DNA of 43,348 bases from an uncultured Lachnospiraceae bacterium (GCA_946549035.1 CAMNQH010000027.1:1-43348), one strand, 5' to 3'; counted from the stretch's first letter, positions 1-9,537 are shown. Program-made: numbers and translations. Notes: generated by a model not told the origin, from the sequence alone.

Positions 1-249
1 GCAGTCAACGTGTGCATAATGTCTCTTGTCAGTCTCATACTCAACGTGAGCGGTAGAAATTGTAATACCTCTTTCTCTCTCTTCCGGAGCCTTATCAATG
101 TTATCAAAATCTGTAGCAACGTTACCGGCAACTCTCTCAGAAAGTACCTTTGTGATTGCTGCTGTCAGGGTAGTTTTACCATGGTCAACGTGGCCAATGG
201 TGCCGATATTACAATGTGGTTTGGATCTTTCAAATTTAGCTTTAGCCAT
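1..249 (-). CDS. tuf: Elongation factor Tu, N-terminal part (cut by window edge)
   Basis: Translating the minus strand from the ATG at 249 gives [20 protein letters not shown], then the P-loop GHVDHGKT and the switch I region with RGITIS, all diagnostic of the translational GTPase EF-Tu, which delivers aminoacyl-tRNA to the ribosomal A site. Only the first 83 codons are in the window; the rest lies beyond position 1. A strong SD (AAGGAGG) precedes the ATG. The gene follows fusA by 96 bp and has its own promoter in that gap, so it can be expressed both with and apart from the str operon. Confidence 0.97.
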   Translation of the reverse strand, partial: MAKAKFERSKPHCNIGTIGHVDHGKTTLTAAITKVLSERVAGNVATDFDNIDKAPEERERGITISTAHVEYETDKRHYAHVDC

Positions 250-310
250 TTTATAACGTCCTCCTTAATATCACGCCGCGACCGGCGTTTTTATTGCTTC
301 GCTATTACTG

Positions 311-339
311 ATTATATTAAATAATCGTTGATTTTTCAA
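311..339 (-). promoter_or_regulatory. Promoter of tuf
   Basis: On the minus strand, -35 TTGAAA (339-334) and -10 TATAAT (316-311) are separated by 17 bp, in the gap between fusA and tuf. The transcript leader then carries a small perfect hairpin (ACGCCG / CGGCGT, 273-288) just before the SD of tuf. The hairpin lacks a T-run directly before the gene and is not called a terminator. Confidence 0.75.
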
Positions 340-345
340 GTATTT

Positions 346-2463
346 TTACTTACCTTTTGCAGAAATAACTTTTTCCTGAACGGATTTGGGAACCGGCTCA
401 TATTTTTCAAAGAACATAGAATAATTACCACGTCCTTGTGTTCTGGACCGCAGATCTGTGGAATAGCCAAACATTTCTGCCAAAGGAACAAATCCACGAA
501 CGATTTTTCCTCCGCCCAAATCATCCATACCTTCAATACGTCCACGACGGGAATTGATATCGCCAATTACATCGCCCATATATTCTTCCGGCATGGTTAC
601 TTCTACTTTCATAATCGGCTCTAACAGAATCGGATCTGCCTTGGACATAGCATCCTTAAATGCCAGAGAACCTGCGATATGGAACGCCATTTCGCTGGAG
701 TCAACCTCATGGTAAGAACCGTCATATACATTGGCGTGGATACCCACTACCGGGAAGCCTGCCAGAATACCGGCCTTGGTTGCCTCTTCGATACCTTCCC
801 CTACTGCCGGAATATATTCCTTGGGAATTGCACCGCCCACAACGGTAGATTCGAACTTGAACAGCTCTTCCCCGTTGGCATCCATAGGCTCGAATTTCAC
901 CTTACAATGACCATACTGACCACGTCCACCGGACTGTTTTGCATACTTGCTGTCTACATCAACCGCCTTTGTAATGGTCTCTTTATAAGCAACCTGTGGA
1001 GCGCCTACATTTGCTTCCACCTTAAACTCCCGAAGGAGACGGTCAACGATAATCTCCAGATGAAGTTCGCCCATACCTGCAATAATCGTCTGACCCGTTT
1101 CCTGATTGGTATGAGCCCGGAAGGTAGGATCTTCTTCTGCCAGTTTTGCAAGAGCTTCGCCCATCTTTCCTTGACCTGCTTTGGTCTTAGGCTCGATTGC
1201 CAGCTCAATAACCGGTTCCGGAAACTCCATGGATTCCAGAATAACCGGATGCTGCTCATCACAGATTGTATCGCCAGTCGTTGTAAGCTTAAAGCCTACT
1301 GCTGCTGCGATGTCACCGGAGTATACTTTATCCAGCTCTTCCCGCTTATTAGCATGCATCTGAAGTATACGGCCAACACGCTCTTTTTTATCTTTTGTAG
1401 CATTCAAAACATAAGAACCTGACTTCATTGTACCGGAATATACACGGAAAAATGCCAGTTTTCCAACAAACGGGTCAGTCATAATCTTAAATGCCAATGC
1501 AGAGAAAGGCTCGTCGTCAGATGAATGACGTTCAATCTCATTGCCTTCCAAATCTACGCCTTTAATTGACGGAATATCTGTAGGCGCCGGCATATACTGC
1601 AAAATTGCATCCAAAAGCTTCTGAACGCCCTTATTCCGATACGCAGAACCGCAGCAAACCGGAACTGCCGTACATTCACAGGTTCCTTTTCTCAGCGCCG
1701 CTTTCATTGCTTCTTCAGAAGGTTCTTCTCCTTCCAAATATTCCAGCATTAAATCATCATCCAGCTCACAGATCTTTTCTACTAATTCAGAACGATAAAG
1801 CTCTGCATCATCCTTCATATTATCCGGAATATCCGTGATGGAAATATCATCGCCCTTATCGTCATTATAAATATATGCCTTCATTTCGAATAAGTCGATA
1901 ATTCCCTGGAATTCATCTTCCTTGCCAATAGGCAGCTGCAAAATAATCGCATTTTTGCCAAGACGCTCCCGGATCTGATCCACTGCATTGTAGAAATCAG
2001 CTCCCATAATGTCCATCTTGTTAATAAATGCCATTCTCGGTACATTATACGTGTCAGCCTGACGCCATACATTCTCAGACTGCGGCTCCACTCCGCCCTT
2101 TGCACAGAAAACGCCTACAGCGCCGTCCAATACGCGAAGGGAACGTTCTACTTCAACCGTAAAGTCAACGTGTCCCGGAGTATCAATAATATTGATACGA
2201 TGCTCCAATGCACCCGGCTTGGGCTTGCAGTTTTCCTGCTGTGTCCAGTGACAGGTTGTAGCGGCTGAAGTAATGGTAATTCCTCTTTCCTGCTCCTGTT
2301 CCATCCAGTCCATGGTAGCAGTTCCTTCATGAGTATCGCCAATCTTATAATTAACACCGGTATAATACAGAATACGCTCGGTCAATGTGGTCTTACCAGC
2401 ATCGATGTGAGCCATAATACCGATGTTTCTGGTTCTCTCTAATGGATATTCTCTTCCAGCCAA
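346..2463 (-). CDS. fusA: Elongation factor G
   Basis: 705-residue translational GTPase that drives ribosomal translocation and, with RRF, ribosome recycling. The N-terminus shows the P-loop AHIDAGKT, then RGITIT (switch I), DTPGHVDF (G3) and NKMD (G4); domains II-V follow, with the conserved RGQYGH region of domain IV. Length is typical of bacterial EF-G. The start is a TTG codon at 2463, 8 nt after a GGAGG SD; no better ATG lies upstream. The gene sits between rpsG and tuf, the usual str-operon order. The 122-bp rpsG-fusA gap holds a weak hairpin (GCCC/GGGC) but no clear promoter. Confidence 0.98.
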   Translation of the reverse strand: MAGREYPLERTRNIGIMAHIDAGKTTLTERILYYTGVNYKIGDTHEGTATMDWMEQEQERGITITSAATTCHWTQQENCKPKPGALEHRINIIDTPGHVDFTVEVERSLRVLDGAVGVFCAKGGVEPQSENVWRQADTYNVPRMAFINKMDIMGADFYNAVDQIRERLGKNAIILQLPIGKEDEFQGIIDLFEMKAYIYNDDKGDDISITDIPDNMKDDAELYRSELVEKICELDDDLMLEYLEGEEPSEEAMKAALRKGTCECTAVPVCCGSAYRNKGVQKLLDAILQYMPAPTDIPSIKGVDLEGNEIERHSSDDEPFSALAFKIMTDPFVGKLAFFRVYSGTMKSGSYVLNATKDKKERVGRILQMHANKREELDKVYSGDIAAAVGFKLTTTGDTICDEQHPVILESMEFPEPVIELAIEPKTKAGQGKMGEALAKLAEEDPTFRAHTNQETGQTIIAGMGELHLEIIVDRLLREFKVEANVGAPQVAYKETITKAVDVDSKYAKQSGGRGQYGHCKVKFEPMDANGEELFKFESTVVGGAIPKEYIPAVGEGIEEATKAGILAGFPVVGIHANVYDGSYHEVDSSEMAFHIAGSLAFKDAMSKADPILLEPIMKVEVTMPEEYMGDVIGDINSRRGRIEGMDDLGGGKIVRGFVPLAEMFGYSTDLRSRTQGRGNYSMFFEKYEPVPKSVQEKVISAKGK

Positions 2464-2585
2464 GGTTTTTTCCTCCTATATTTCTTCTGAAAAACAGCAC
2501 ACGGAATGCCAATCCGCAATCCATGCCGGGTGCATGGCCGGAAAAGCCCGAAAGCTCTTTGGGCATTCGTGTACTATAAGATTCC

Positions 2586-3299
<714 letters not shown>

Positions 3300-3722
3300 T
3301 TATTTCTTAGCGTCTTTCGGCCGCTTAGCGCCATATTTGGAACGGGCCTGGCGTCTGTTTGCAACGCCTGCCGTATCCAACGTACCACGGATAATGTGAT
3401 ATCTGGTACCTGGTAAGTCTTTTACCCTGCCGCCGCGGATTAATACAACGCTATGCTCCTGCAGATTGTGGCCTTCACCCGGAATGTAGCTTGTTACTTC
3501 AATTCCGTTAGAAAGACGTACTCTGGCGATTTTACGAAGAGCAGAGTTAGGCTTTTTCGGAGTAGCAGTCTTAACTGCTGTACAAACACCTCTCTTCTGA
3601 GGAGAAGAAGTATCGGTAGGACGCTTTCTCAAAGAATTATATCCCTTCTGCAAAGCCGGTGCCGTTGACTTCTTAACAGATGTCTGTCTTCCTTTTCTTA
3701 CTAACTGGTTAAATGTTGGCAT
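3300..3722 (-). CDS. rpsL: 30S ribosomal protein S12 (uS12)
   Basis: 140 residues starting [14 protein letters not shown]12 sits at the decoding centre and controls accuracy. The streptomycin-determining loop reads [11 protein letters not shown], with the wild-type lysine, so no resistance change is visible there; the second loop ([13 protein letters not shown]) is also normal. The ATG at 3722 follows the SD AGGAGGTGAAAAGA; the frame is open 15 codons further upstream but that part runs through the leader. First gene of the rpsL-rpsG-fusA-(tuf) transcription unit, behind its own consensus promoter. Confidence 0.98.
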   Translation of the reverse strand: MPTFNQLVRKGRQTSVKKSTAPALQKGYNSLRKRPTDTSSPQKRGVCTAVKTATPKKPNSALRKIARVRLSNGIEVTSYIPGEGHNLQEHSVVLIRGGRVKDLPGTRYHIIRGTLDTAGVANRRQARSKYGAKRPKDAKK

Positions 3723-3775
3723 TCTTTTCACCTCCTGTAGTATTCGTGAATGTGCATTTGCATACACGCTAAATT

Positions 3776-3804
3776 ATTATATAAGCGCTGGATGAAGATG
3801 TCAA
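3776..3804 (-). promoter_or_regulatory. Consensus promoter of the rpsL (str) operon
   Basis: Perfect sigma-A boxes on the minus strand: -35 TTGACA (3804-3799), 17-bp spacer, -10 TATAAT (3781-3776), 54 bp upstream of the rpsL ATG. The 3723-4039 region (317 bp without a gene) holds this promoter, an inverted repeat around its -35, and a divergent promoter for the next plus-strand gene. Confidence 0.85.
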
Positions 3805-3830
3805 GTTCTTTTTTATTAATTCAGCGCTTA
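3782..3830. repeat. 9-bp inverted repeat framing the rpsL -35 box
   Basis: TAAGCGCTG at 3782-3790 and CAGCGCTTA at 3822-3830 are exact inverted copies separated by 31 bp. One arm lies in the -10/-35 spacer of the rpsL promoter and the other upstream of the -35. Each arm also contains the self-palindrome AGCGCT. The layout suggests a two-site operator, but no binding protein is known. Confidence 0.6.
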
Positions 3831-3886
3831 TTTTGACGCTTCCCTCATACATTACATCTTTTTCATCCAAGAACACAGGATATGTA

Positions 3887-3915
3887 TTGATTTCTTCTTC
3901 TGTTTTTTCTATAAT
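3887..3915 (+). promoter_or_regulatory. Promoter of the small membrane protein gene
   Basis: -35 TTGATT (3887-3892), 17-bp spacer, -10 TATAAT (3910-3915), followed by a leader of about 115 nt that ends in the SD CGGAGG before the ATG at 4040. Divergent from the rpsL promoter. Confidence 0.65.
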
Positions 3916-4039
3916 AAAACGTATTGGAACCTACAACGCAGCTTCTGAGAAGACTTCTCTTTTGTGTCGTCAATCGCTAATGCGCTTTCCCTTTGGCTCC
4001 TATCATCAAATACAAAAAAGAAACGGAGGATAACTTATT

Positions 4040-4570
4040 ATGGAAAATCATGAAAATGACCGAAACGAAACACCAACCTATTACGAAATGCCAGACCCAT
4101 CCAGTACGCAGGGGCAATCATCACAGTATGCTTCTGCCCTGCAGCCAGAACAGGTTCATGAAAATGTAATTGCAGGGGCTGTAGGCGCATTTCTTTTTGC
4201 CCTCATCGGCGGTATCCTTTACTTCATTGTCTACCAATTCGGATATATTGCCGGAATCTGCGGACTGATTATCGTAGTGCTGTCTATGTTCGGATATGGG
4301 CTTTTCTCTGGAAATAAAAGCTCTCTGAAGGGCACTGTCATTGCTATCATCATGTCTATTTTATCTATTGTACTGGCAGAATACCTGAGCCTGTCCTATG
4401 TGATTTATGATGTATACAAAACCGATCTCTCCATTACATTTTTCGAAGCGGTCCAGATGACGCCGGATTTCTTATCAGAACCTGACGTCATGACAGCTTT
4501 TCTCAAGGATTTGGGCATTGCACTCGTTCTGGGAGCAGTCGCTTCTGCCGGAAGATTACGCAGAAGATAA
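4040..4570 (+). CDS. Small multi-pass membrane protein, function unknown
   Basis: 176 residues. A polar, Glu/Ser/Gln/Pro-rich N-terminal tail (residues 1-42) is followed by hydrophobic segments at about 43-65, 69-89, 98-120 and 156-171, ending in the basic tail RLRRR. No catalytic motif or named family was recognised. The tail-plus-helices architecture resembles uncharacterised clostridial membrane proteins. It is one of the few plus-strand genes here and converges on the solute-binding protein gene, with a hairpin between them. The start is supported by SD GGAGG 10 nt upstream. The reading frame is confident, the function is not known. Confidence 0.75.
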   Translation: MENHENDRNETPTYYEMPDPSSTQGQSSQYASALQPEQVHENVIAGAVGAFLFALIGGILYFIVYQFGYIAGICGLIIVVLSMFGYGLFSGNKSSLKGTVIAIIMSILSIVLAEYLSLSYVIYDVYKTDLSITFFEAVQMTPDFLSEPDVMTAFLKDLGIALVLGAVASAGRLRRR

Positions 4571-4593
4571 CATCAAAACCACTAAGTTGAAGC

Positions 4594-4630
4594 TGGAGCC
4601 AATAGAGTGTACACCACTCTTTTGGTTCCA
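4594..4630. terminator. Hairpin between convergent genes, possible bidirectional terminator
   Basis: A 16-bp imperfect stem (arms 4594-4609 and 4615-4630, with one G-T wobble and one mismatch) closes a 5-nt loop. It lies between the convergent ends at 4570 and 4696. The following T-tract is weak on both strands (TATTTAAC on plus), so efficiency is uncertain. Confidence 0.5.
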
Positions 4631-4695
4631 TATTTAACATCTCTTCTATCTATCATCTTTTCCGCTATTGGGAATATTATTCCATTTTTTTGAAT

Positions 4696-5931
4696 TTATG
4701 GATTAGAAATGCTGTATAGCCCTGTTTCCCCAAATTGAAAGTAGTGAATGGAAGATATTTTCTTCCCTTGAATCCATTGATACTCCCCTTGGATTCCTTC
4801 CAACATTGGAGAATTATACAACCATGCAGCAATACGCTCTCTCTCCTGCTTTAGATTTTGCGGAACCGGTTTCAATTCCAGTTCTTCTATACACTGTTTC
4901 ACCGCCATCACCGCATTGTAAAGATCCGATACAACGCTACTGTCAGGAGCATTCCCATTATGATCTTTTCTATATGCCTGCACCAGCTGTCTCCAATCCT
5001 CTCCCTCATACGATCCGTCAAATTTATTCCATATATACGTATTTAACAATGCAGACTGGTTTTCTTCTATCATATTGCGTTCAAAGCTGGAAAATGACGC
5101 TGTAATTCTCCGTCCCTCCGTTACGCCTCGCCGCCTGAGCTCCGTTACTAAAAAACCATATTCCTCTGCGCGTACCAGGGAAATGTACCCGTCTGCTTTC
5201 GCGTTCAGCGCTTGCACCACCCCTTTCAATCCATCTTCCTGCTGTAAATCTATGTGCACCACCTGTATCAATTCCAACTCTAGTTCTGTCAAGACCTCAT
5301 CTAAAAGCGCCGCTGTTTCTACTTGAGAGCTGTCTGAAGGATTGGCAAACATAACCACCTTTTGAATATCAGGATTTAACTGTTTCCACAGCCTCACCGC
5401 TTCTATTTCTCCTTCCGTAGAATCGCTCATATAAGAAATACCATAAGGCGCCGTCTGTTTCCGAATCGTTTCATAAGAATAGGTAGCGATATTTGGAACT
5501 TCAGCATCCAGCACCAGCTTTGCCCCGGCCGCCGTCCCAGGCGCATCCATCGGCCCTAGAAAAATACGCTGAGTGTCAACCAACCTTTTTTCTATCTCCA
5601 ATACATGCTCCGTTTTGAACTCCGTGTCCAAAACTGTAACCTTCAAAGGGAGCCCCAAAATACCTCCGCCTTCATTTATAACCTTCTGGGCATACTCTAC
5701 CGCCCATTTCACCGGCTCTCCGATGTAAGACAACTCTCCAGTAACAGGACTTAATACCATCAGTTCATAGCAGAGTTCCTTCTCCCCTTCTTCTGCGGCT
5801 CGCCTGTTCTCAGCTACTTGCTGCTTCTGGGCAAAGGCAAAGCACAGAAAAAGAAAGAACAGCATCGCAATACTTTCCCATGTCCTCCGAACTCTCCCCC
5901 TTTCATCTATTTTATGCTTGCCAATTCGCAC
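4696..5931 (-). CDS. Membrane-anchored type-1 periplasmic-binding protein (Leu/Ile/Val-binding-like)
   Basis: 411 residues. An arginine-rich cytoplasmic stub precedes one hydrophobic segment (about 20-35) with no lipobox cysteine, so it is probably held by an uncleaved N-terminal helix. From about residue 52 the protein resembles receptor-family ligand-binding proteins (Peripla_BP_6): SPVTGELSYIGEPVKWAVEY at the N-lobe, then NEGGGILGLPLKV. No ABC permease or ATPase gene is nearby; it follows the sensor kinase directly. I chose the GTG at 5931, which has SD AGGGGG 7 nt upstream and overlaps the kinase stop by 20 bp; a longer in-frame start at 5958 lacks an SD. Inferred role: extracellular ligand sensor for the kinase rather than transport. 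Ligand unknown. Confidence 0.8.
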   Translation of the reverse strand: MRIGKHKIDERGRVRRTWESIAMLFFLFLCFAFAQKQQVAENRRAAEEGEKELCYELMVLSPVTGELSYIGEPVKWAVEYAQKVINEGGGILGLPLKVTVLDTEFKTEHVLEIEKRLVDTQRIFLGPMDAPGTAAGAKLVLDAEVPNIATYSYETIRKQTAPYGISYMSDSTEGEIEAVRLWKQLNPDIQKVVMFANPSDSSQVETAALLDEVLTELELELIQVVHIDLQQEDGLKGVVQALNAKADGYISLVRAEEYGFLVTELRRRGVTEGRRITASFSSFERNMIEENQSALLNTYIWNKFDGSYEGEDWRQLVQAYRKDHNGNAPDSSVVSDLYNAVMAVKQCIEELELKPVPQNLKQERERIAAWLYNSPMLEGIQGEYQWIQGKKISSIHYFQFGETGLYSISNP

Positions 5932-7357
5932 TGCCGTTCCCCCTCTCTTCCCTTTCACACAGATAAAACCAAAAACTGCTTCCCTGATTCAATCGGCTGT
6001 CTACACCGTATCTGCCTCCATGCATCTCCATAATTTCTTTTACAATATGCAAGCCGATTCCTGTTCCAGTCTTATTTGTTCCATAGGGATCCACCTTATA
6101 ATAGCGTTTCCAAATAAATGGAAGCTGATCAGCGCAAATACCAGTTCCGTAATCCCTGACAGACGTTCTCACATAGCTTCCTTCCTGTCGGCTTTTAATA
6201 TGGATACGCTTAGTATCAATGGAAAATTTTATTGCATTACTTATAAAATTTTCCAACACCCGGCCAATCATCTTCCGATCGGCGTATACCATCAATTCCT
6301 CTTCTACCTCAAATTCTATCACAAATCCATCCAGCTCCTGATGCACTCCCAAGGAATCCACCACTGCCCGTATCAGTTGAGTCAAATTAAAATACTCTTT
6401 TTTTACCTCCCATGTCTTGGATTGGAGCCTGGCCAGCTCCATCGTATCGTTAATAAATCCCGTCAGCTTTTCTGTTTCTGACAAAATACGCTGCAAATGT
6501 TCCTCACGTTTGACGGGATTCTCTCCAGAAACGGTCTGGATCATCTCAGCATACATTTTAATAACCGTCAAGGGCGTCTTCATGTCATGAGATACATTCG
6601 CGATAAATTCCCTTCGCAGCTCCTCCGTGGCCTGAAATTCCGAAGCTGCTATTTCCAAAGTTTCGGATAACTGCTGCACTTCATAACATCCTTTTTTAGG
6701 AAAATCTACCTGATAATTGCCTCTTGCCAACAGCCTTGCTTTTTCTGTCAGACGATCCATAGGTCCGGAAAATCTCTTCGTAATAATCAAAGACAGTACC
6801 GATGCAATAGCAAGAACGACAACCAGCGCAAAGATAACCCTAGTACTTAAAAGATGTATCAGATAATCCACATTCGCCAGGGATTTGCTAAAAATCAAAA
6901 CCTCCCTGCTGCCTTCCCAGTTTGCAATTACTATGGCTATAACCGCCCATTCCACATTTCGGACCGCGTCCTCCACACGATAGCGATAACATCCTCCATT
7001 TTTATCCAGAAGCGAAAAGAGCTCTCTTGGGATAATGCCTTCCGCCTGCACCCTGGCATCCTCTCCCTGATTATCCAGGGACAGCAAAAGTTCCATTCCC
7101 TGTTCCGAAACAATCTGCACAAAATAGTTTTCGCCTCCGGAAATAAATTTTAGATTTGTTTTAAAATCCGGCTCCCCATAAGTTGCCGCCGCCGTCCAGG
7201 CCACTCGATCCAGTTCTCGTACTGTTTCATTCTGATAACCGACTTTTAAAGACGTTCCCAGCACAATCCAAAATAGCAGTGCAATCCCCGCAGCTAAAAG
7301 CGTAAAGCTCACCCACATCCCAAAACCCATACGATGTATCAGCTTATTCGGCTTCAA
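5912..7357 (-). CDS. Sensor histidine kinase (HisKA type)
   Basis: 481 residues. TM1 at about 12-34 and TM2 at about 173-193 enclose a 140-residue extracellular sensor region with no recognised fold; a HAMP-like segment follows (about 194-245). The H-box VSHDMKTPL carries the phospho-accepting His257. The ATPase domain shows the N-box ENFISNAIKFS (about 369-379), G1 box DYGTG (402-406) and G2 box GTGIGLHIVKE (431-441). It autophosphorylates on His and passes phosphate to the response regulator encoded just upstream, whose stop overlaps this start by 14 bp. The solute-binding protein gene overlaps its 3' end, so the three proteins are probably made together. Confidence 0.93.
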   Translation of the reverse strand: MKPNKLIHRMGFGMWVSFTLLAAGIALLFWIVLGTSLKVGYQNETVRELDRVAWTAAATYGEPDFKTNLKFISGGENYFVQIVSEQGMELLLSLDNQGEDARVQAEGIIPRELFSLLDKNGGCYRYRVEDAVRNVEWAVIAIVIANWEGSREVLIFSKSLANVDYLIHLLSTRVIFALVVVLAIASVLSLIITKRFSGPMDRLTEKARLLARGNYQVDFPKKGCYEVQQLSETLEIAASEFQATEELRREFIANVSHDMKTPLTVIKMYAEMIQTVSGENPVKREEHLQRILSETEKLTGFINDTMELARLQSKTWEVKKEYFNLTQLIRAVVDSLGVHQELDGFVIEFEVEEELMVYADRKMIGRVLENFISNAIKFSIDTKRIHIKSRQEGSYVRTSVRDYGTGICADQLPFIWKRYYKVDPYGTNKTGTGIGLHIVKEIMEMHGGRYGVDSRLNQGSSFWFYLCEREERGNGSANWQA

Positions 7358-8027
7358 ACTTATACCCCACCCCTCTGTGTGTTACAATAAATTTTCGATA
7401 TTCTCCCAAAGAACGGCGAAGCATTTTTATATGAGAATCCACTGTTCTGCCATCGCCGCAAAAATCAAATCCCCATATTTTTTCTAATAATTCCTCCCTG
7501 GAAAACACAATATCCTCATGCTCTGCTAAAAAGAACAGTAAATCATATTCTTTAGGGGTCATAGTAATCCGTTCTTCGTCTATATAGACTTTGCGCCCGG
7601 TAATGTCCATCCACAATCCTTCATACTCCAAAATGGTTCGTTCCCGCCTGGGAGATGCCCCGGAACGTCTGCGAATAACCGCTTTTACCCGAGCCATCAA
7701 TTCTTTCAGTGAAAAAGGCTTTACCACATAATCGTCTATTCCTAACTCAAATCCATAAAGCTTGTCATACTCCTCGCCTCTTGCAGAAAGCATCAGTACC
7801 GGAATGTCTTTTTTCTTTTTTATCTCCTTGTAAGCAGTAAAACCATCTATCTTTGGCATCATAATGTCCATGATAATCAAATCAAAGTCTTCCTGCCCAC
7901 AGATACGGACAGCCTCAATACCGTCTCTGGCTTCCGCCACCTGGTAGCCTTCAAATTCTGCAAATTCCCGTATACCCAATCGAATCGCTTCCTCATCGTC
8001 TACAATTAATATTTTTTCTTTTCCCAT
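7344..8027 (-). CDS. OmpR/PhoB-family response regulator
   Basis: 227 residues. The receiver domain (about 4-118) has the acidic pair D10-D11, phospho-acceptor D54 (IIMDIMMP), Ser/Ala switch region and K103 (VVKPF). The C-terminal winged helix (about 130-225) shows MTPKEYDLLFFL and the RTVDSHIKMLRRSLG recognition helix followed by RGVGYKF, typical of OmpR/PhoB. The ATG at 8027 has SD GGAGAA; the frame extends 22 codons upstream without family similarity. Overlaps the kinase by 14 bp. A likely target is the permease gene just upstream, whose leader region holds five 11-bp direct repeats. Confidence 0.95.
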   Translation of the reverse strand: MGKEKILIVDDEEAIRLGIREFAEFEGYQVAEARDGIEAVRICGQEDFDLIIMDIMMPKIDGFTAYKEIKKKKDIPVLMLSARGEEYDKLYGFELGIDDYVVKPFSLKELMARVKAVIRRRSGASPRRERTILEYEGLWMDITGRKVYIDEERITMTPKEYDLLFFLAEHEDIVFSREELLEKIWGFDFCGDGRTVDSHIKMLRRSLGEYRKFIVTHRGVGYKFEAE

Positions 8028-8072
8028 GTTCTTCTCCCATATCTGCTTTCTTCCTGACAGCATACCACAACA

Positions 8073-8112
8073 CGACAAAAAGAGCAAAAGCAATGCTTCG
8101 CTCTCTTTGTCG
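8073..8112 (-). promoter_or_regulatory. Long hairpin between permease and response-regulator genes
   Basis: A 40-nt, nearly fully paired hairpin: the outer arms CGACAAAGAGAGC and GCTCTTTTTGTCG pair with one mismatch, and the inner part AAGCA/TGCTT continues the stem. It lies in the 99-bp gap downstream of the permease stop (8127). No free T-tract follows on the minus strand, so it looks more like an mRNA-stability or partial-termination element than a full terminator. Confidence 0.55.
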
Positions 8113-8126
8113 CGCCAATATGTATT

Positions 8127-9443
8127 CTAAACATTTTTCATCAACATACAAATTATGCAAAGAATAATAGTTCCAACTGTCGTATTCAACACCGTGCAAA
8201 TTCCCACGTATTTGTATGATTTCTTTGCCTGTACCTTACAAATTTCATTTGCCGCAATAAATCCTGCATTTGTAGGTAGCGTATCAAATGTTGTTGCGCA
8301 GAATGCGGATACACGTGCAAAAGCATTCATATTCACTCCCATGGATTGCGCCAGGGGCGTAAACACCGGAAGACCTACGCCAAGGCCCGCAGGCCCGGAA
8401 CCGCCGATCAGCGTCATAACCATCATGGCAATCATAGCCACCACTAAAGGATTTCCCTGGAAGCCGGCAAGTACCTCTGTTAATCCCGCAAATGCCGGTG
8501 TCACTGCTACCACGGATCCAAAACCGGCTACTGCTGCAGCACCGCAGGAAACGATAGCCGCATTGGTGCATGCATTTCCCATGCATTTCAGGAAGCTGTT
8601 CATATCTTGAAATCCTTTGTGCATTAAAATAACCGCTATAATAATTCCAGCCATCAAGGCAAAATTCACATCAATCCCAACTGCATTATACAAAACAAAT
8701 ACCAAAATCATAGGAATCAAAGCAATAAGCGGATTGGGAAGCTGCTCTTCACTGCTCTCCTCAAATGCCGTTGCAGCGTTTTCATCGTAGAAGTTCCCTT
8801 TTTTCAGTTCCTTTTTTGCTGCAAAATTTAGATAAATTACGTTTAGGATCAAGATAATAATACCTGCAATAAACCCTGGTACTGCCGCTGCCATAGAGGA
8901 TACTCCCACTGTAGAAGTAGCCATAACGTTTTGCACCTGAGGAGAACCCGGCATAGCCAAAGCCGCCGTAGCAATACACCCTAAAATCATTCCAGGAGCC
9001 ATGTACTGAGGAATTCTGGACTCTCTGCATAGCTCTAAGGTCAAAGGAGCCATTACAAACATTAATACAATCGCGCTAACCCCGCCGTAGGACAACAGTA
9101 TTCCTGCCAAAAACACAATGATTATCGTTATCAGAGGACTCAAATTCTCACTACCGCCTTTGAAAACTTTTGCAATAAATCTAGCTAAGGATTTGGCACC
9201 GCCTGTAATCCCATAGCACTCGCCAAAAATAGCTCCCCACAAAAAAATCGGAATCTGTCCAATCAAAAATCCGCCCACACCTCCCATATAGGTGCTCAAA
9301 TATCCCTCTACTACATTTATTCCGCCGAACACTGCTACAATCATTGCCGCCAACGCTCCTACTATCATTAACGGCCATCCCTTCATCACAAAGTAGATTA
9401 GAAAAACAATTCCAATGATAATACCAATCATGCTTACAACCAT
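8127..9443 (-). CDS. GntP-family permease (gluconate/organic acid transporter type)
   Basis: 438 residues, very hydrophobic, with about 11-12 predicted membrane segments from MIGIIIGIVFLIYFVMKGWP to the C-terminal VGTIILCIICML. Features fitting the GntP/ion-transporter superfamily are the early PIFLWGAIFGE segment, the AALAMPGSPQVQN motif and the later TLIGGSGPAG and FDTLPTNAGF motifs. Such proteins carry gluconate, hydroxybutyrate or related small acids with protons; the substrate here is not determined. ATG at 9443 has SD GGGAGGAG. It comes first in a permease, response regulator, kinase, binding-protein series and is preceded by a five-fold 11-bp repeat, which suggests control by the adjacent two-component system. 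Confidence 0.85.
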   Translation of the reverse strand: MVVSMIGIIIGIVFLIYFVMKGWPLMIVGALAAMIVAVFGGINVVEGYLSTYMGGVGGFLIGQIPIFLWGAIFGECYGITGGAKSLARFIAKVFKGGSENLSPLITIIIVFLAGILLSYGGVSAIVLMFVMAPLTLELCRESRIPQYMAPGMILGCIATAALAMPGSPQVQNVMATSTVGVSSMAAAVPGFIAGIIILILNVIYLNFAAKKELKKGNFYDENAATAFEESSEEQLPNPLIALIPMILVFVLYNAVGIDVNFALMAGIIIAVILMHKGFQDMNSFLKCMGNACTNAAIVSCGAAAVAGFGSVVAVTPAFAGLTEVLAGFQGNPLVVAMIAMMVMTLIGGSGPAGLGVGLPVFTPLAQSMGVNMNAFARVSAFCATTFDTLPTNAGFIAANEICKVQAKKSYKYVGICTVLNTTVGTIILCIICMLMKNV

Positions 9444-9482
9444 AATCTGCTCCTCCCTCTTAACCTTTCTTTTATTCTGGTA

Positions 9483-9537
9483 AAACTATACCAAAACTAT
9501 GTGGTAGCCATATGGCAGCATTGTGGAAACTATGTGA
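9483..9537 (-). promoter_or_regulatory. Five contiguous 11-bp direct repeats, probable response-regulator operator
   Basis: Read on the plus strand the 55 bp divide without gaps into AAACTATACCA (9483), AAACTATGTGG (9494), TAGCCATATGG (9505), CAGCATTGTGG (9516) and AAACTATGTGA (9527). On the minus strand the unit is CCACATAGTTT. An 11-bp period puts every copy on the same face of the helix, as for OmpR/PhoB-type activators. The array ends 39 bp upstream of the permease ATG. The only nearby -10-like sequence (AGAATA/AATAAA region) is poor, as expected for an activator-dependent promoter. Confidence 0.75.

Noticed and set aside
679-1422. Long plus-strand frame (247 codons) antisense to fusA
   Set aside because: It is a shadow of the fusA reading frame: no SD, no recognisable protein, and fusA is beyond doubt. 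The same holds for other antisense frames in rpoB, rpoC, fucI and rplA.
4696-5931. ABC amino-acid importer operon
   Set aside because: Only the binding protein is present; no permease or ATPase gene accompanies it, and it overlaps a sensor kinase gene.
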